NCBI GenBank assembly: GCA_004123355.1
Contig: SCHM01000001.1
Location: 9,744,193 to 9,808,192 of the forward strand
Source of the DNA: Amphirosellinia nigrospora
Lineage: Eukaryota; Ascomycota; Sordariomycetes; Xylariales; Xylariaceae
Length of the DNA: 64,000 nucleotides
Direction of reading: 5' to 3'
Within the stretch, counting starts at the first letter, position 1; each line of letters starts with the position of its first letter. The position numbers and the translations under genes are program-made. Below the pieces are notes generated by a model that made no database searches, had not been told where the DNA came from, and saw only the letters and a program-made list of their open reading frames with translations. Of the stretch, positions 61,481-64,000 are shown in pieces.

Positions 61481-62407
61481 ATGGCCACTTCTCCACCCTT
61501 GCCGTCCCAGGATCACCCCACAACGCGAGATTCTGCACCCAGACTTCTGCTACCACACGATACATCTACGGGTGGCTATGGCTCAAGCGAAGGGACTAGA
61601 AGCCCGCTAATAATCTGCTTCCACGGCTCGGGTGAAACATGCTCGCCGACCTGGGATGATCTCGCCACGAAACTCGTAGCGCAGACGCACTGTCGCGTAT
61701 TGCTCTATGATCGTGGGCCCGGGAACTTGCGGGCTACGGACGTCGCTGCGCAAATGTGGGATTATGTCAGGGGAGCTGAGACTCTTAGAGATGACACTAG
61801 AGACCGCGACGAAGCCAAGTTAGATGGGCCCTATCTGCTCATCGCGCACTCCTATGGCGGCGCTTTCGTGCGCGCGTTCATACAGCACGAATATTTGCTC
61901 TCACGACAGCGCCATAGACGCAGCTCGGCGAACAGGGTGCTGGGGCTCGTACTCGCGGAGACCGGACAAGAAGGCGGCCTCGAGCCGGCGCTCGACGAGC
62001 TGCAGCTCCGCCGCACGATCATGGGCAGTCGCCCCGTCTGCGTCATAAGGGGCAATAGTCTCATTGGGAAATGGAGAGCACTGGAGGAGCGCGAGAACGC
62101 TGTGAACCATTCCGAAGCCGAAATTGGAGACATCACAGCGCGGAGACAAATGCTGGCAGCCGAGCGGGAAATGCTCCTACGTATTGACGCCGAGGACGAA
62201 CGGCTTAAGCGCAGACAGCTCGGTCTCTCGAGGAAGAGTCGATTCGTGCACTTGCCGGATTGCGGACACCATGTTATTCGAGACCGCCCGGACGAAGTTC
62301 TCGCTGCTGTACAATGGGTTCTAGAGAATGCTACGAGAGAGGAAGAACATGCGAGCTCATGGAGGCAGGCTCTTGAGAGAGTAAAGCGATTCGGTCTACG
62401 GCGGTGA
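61481..62407 (+). CDS. Alpha/beta hydrolase
   Basis: A single-exon protein of 308 residues with the alpha/beta-hydrolase fold. The oxyanion-hole region is CFHGSGETCSPTW, followed by VLLYDRGPGN. The nucleophile elbow is IAHSYGGAFV (serine at about residue 124). The catalytic histidine lies in HLPDCGHHVIRDRPDEV. The acidic residue of the triad is not clear from inspection. The lid has a long charged helical insertion (residues 200-250, rich in Arg and Glu). Substrate unknown; similar fungal proteins act on esters, amides or epoxides. No signal peptide. The start ATG (MATSPPLP) is the first in frame. The gene is intact. Confidence 0.85.
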   Translation: MATSPPLPSQDHPTTRDSAPRLLLPHDTSTGGYGSSEGTRSPLIICFHGSGETCSPTWDDLATKLVAQTHCRVLLYDRGPGNLRATDVAAQMWDYVRGAETLRDDTRDRDEAKLDGPYLLIAHSYGGAFVRAFIQHEYLLSRQRHRRSSANRVLGLVLAETGQEGGLEPALDELQLRRTIMGSRPVCVIRGNSLIGKWRALEERENAVNHSEAEIGDITARRQMLAAEREMLLRIDAEDERLKRRQLGLSRKSRFVHLPDCGHHVIRDRPDEVLAAVQWVLENATREEEHASSWRQALERVKRFGLRR

Positions 62408-63261
62408 TGCAAATAGACGCCGCATGCGTGAAATTCTAATTTACCTCTCTCCTATTTCTACATCGCATTATTTTACCTCGGTTAATTTGATATTTCGTAG
62501 TCGATTTCAATATGTACACAATTTAATTCCCTGATTGCCTGGGAAATACTCTAATTAGGAACCGGATTGTTGAGATGAGTCGAAATTCGAAACTTGAATG
62601 CTTCTCCTAGAACCCCTCGTCTACCTACAGAGATGAAGTACAACTAACAACTTGTGGAGTTCATACTTGGCGAGTTTCCTCACACTTGATACACATAATT
62701 AGTCAGTTAATCAGTTGAAAAGGTATCATCAAAGCAGAAGGCGCCTCGTGTCCAGTAATGCCACCACACCTACACCTCGTAACATATCCATCCTCCAATC
62801 TGTTAAACCCAGATACGTCAAACACACAAGAACCCCTGAACATAATGTTCCGTAAGATAATGGCTCGGCATAACCCCCCATGACTAGCTATAATGAAAGA
62901 CTTGTCGATTGTCATACCACTTGACATACGTACACACCTCCTAGGTCTTTATTTTGAGACGAGTCGCTCGGTCCGTCTCTGATGCTTTTTGCTGTCTGAT
63001 TTCAACACATAACTGGCGGAGTGCATAAGTGTACCCATCACTTGGGCAATATGTATGGCCACTACATGCTAACATGTTTAAGGGTTTGACGACAGATAGG
63101 GATCAATTAAGTCTTAGGTCATTCTTTATTCTTAGTGGGATAGGAAGAAAACTGATTTAAGCTAAGCCAGGCAAGTGATTGTGACAAACATTAGCAATGA
63201 AGACGAGACTATAGACAAAAAACACTATAAAAAATAAAAATAATAAGATAATATAATACCT
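62408..63261. other. Intergenic region, no gene seen
   Basis: Nothing is supported except a T-rich run (on the minus strand) near 63220-63240, which may serve as the Pol III terminator for the adjacent tRNA. Confidence 0.5.
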
Positions 63262-63359
63262 TGGACGAACGGGGAATTGAACCCCGGACCCCTCCCAGAC
63301 ACAATATTCTAAAGTTTTAGACATGCGAAGGGAGTATCATACCCCTAGACCATTCGCCC
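63262..63359 (-). tRNA. Pro-like tRNA with intron; anticodon reads CGC
   Basis: A full cloverleaf can be drawn on the minus strand. The acceptor stem GGGCGAA pairs with TTCGTCC (one G-T), with discriminator A at 63262. The D-arm GGTCTAGGGGTATGAT has the unusual form shared by tRNA-Pro genes. The anticodon stem is CTCCC/GGGAG with loop TTCGCA...T, and the T-arm is CGGGGTTCAATTCCCCG. A 26-nt intron (63323-63298) lies after position 37. The body is proline-like, yet the bases at positions 34-36 read CGC (alanine codon GCG), not the expected CGG. It may be a decayed or error-bearing tRNA-Pro(CGG), or a true isoacceptor switch. Confidence 0.75.
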
Positions 63360-64000
63360 CGACATTAATGAACGGTTTCCTAAGTCTCATTATATGTGCA
63401 CTCTATTGAAACCGTAAATGTGTACCTATCATTTTATCATTTTAACTATCTTTATCCCGTTTTTAATGACAATCACATTCATGCTTTGTGGGACGGCGTA
63501 TTCTCTAATACCTCTTGAACAAATCGCAAGACCATTCTTTTGCCGCAATTGATCTCGTACCGATCTATCCGTGATCCACAGGGCAGGAAGAAACCCCGTA
63601 TTATCCCCGCAAACACTAGCGACAGAGCTACAACATAGTACTACCAAGGCAATTCTCCTACAACAGATGTATGAGAGTATGTGAGAGCGAAGGACCTCGT
63701 ATGATATTCAGGAAGAATGGCCCAATGGGAATTTTCTATTCCATCTCTTCGACATATTTTGGCGTATATTTTATTACAGAGGTAGGAGGTTGTTTATAAG
63801 TCCCACCATACGCTAGAGCAAACAGAGATAGCCTAACGCTGCCACTGGGGCTCTCCCTGTCAGACCCTATCTCTCAAGTCTTGGCCACCCAACCAGCTTC
63901 TTCCATCCCGACTTATTTTTCTTGGCATCGTCTTTTTATATGCGCTCACACTACCCGTTGGTGTAGGAATGCGCCCGTATTCCAGAAGATCATCGTCCAA
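63360..64000. other. End of window, no gene seen
   Basis: A short minus-strand frame near 63429-63647 has no domain. Nothing else is supported; a gene may begin beyond the window. Confidence 0.45.

Noticed and set aside
1-64000. CRISPR arrays, operons or bacterial features
   Set aside because: Introns, HET genes and RIP-like sequence show a eukaryotic nuclear genome; no regularly spaced repeats were seen.

Overview
The window looks like nuclear DNA of a filamentous ascomycete (Pezizomycotina). The evidence is short GT-AG introns of about 55-140 nt, HET-domain, CFEM and DUF3176 genes, a DUF7025-type AAA ATPase, and AT-saturated copies of a TA-flanked DNA transposon that look like products of repeat-induced point mutation (RIP). 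I cannot name the species from sequence alone.

Layout. 1-11 kb is mostly housekeeping: a BolA-like protein (minus), an ACSF3-like acyl-CoA/malonyl-CoA synthetase (plus), eIF4E (minus), a 2OG-Fe(II) oxygenase (plus), a FAM86-like methyltransferase (plus), then a decayed GH6 cellobiohydrolase. 12.7-35.2 kb is an accessory block. Two solo LTRs (12720-13094, 34798-35175) and two oppositely oriented, RIP-mutated pogo/Fot1-like transposons (13140-15068, 30293-32210) frame a DUF3176 membrane protein, two HET-domain genes, a secreted Apple/PAN-like protein and an AAA ATPase whose end overlaps the start of the second HET gene. A CFEM gene and an intact HEYMH metallopeptidase gene follow. 38.7-48.7 kb is gene-poor. 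It holds an AT-rich RIP-like island (about 44.4-47.1 kb) into which a young, complete terminal-repeat retrotransposon in miniature (TRIM; 45149-45691, 173-bp LTRs, 5-bp target duplication) has inserted. 48.7-64 kb carries a PA-TM-RING-type ubiquitin ligase, a Fig1-like membrane protein, a STAND/NACHT-like NTPase head-to-head with a DUF7025 AAA ATPase, an alpha/beta hydrolase and an intron-containing tRNA.

How the genes may work together. HET, STAND-like and AAA proteins belong to the gene pool used by filamentous fungi for non-self recognition and regulated cell death. Three arrangements stand out: the AAA/HET overlapping pair, the STAND/AAA divergent pair, and the transposon-bracketed block around the first pair. 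That they form a functional system is inference.

Quality caveat. Many conserved genes are read in two or more frames. Several of the breaks fall on or beside mononucleotide runs (for example near 4080, 21100, 49460, 49770, 54375 and 57540). This fits run-length errors in the assembly at least as well as true pseudogenes. BolA, eIF4E, the oxygenase, the metallopeptidase, the 37.8-kb gene and the hydrolase read cleanly.
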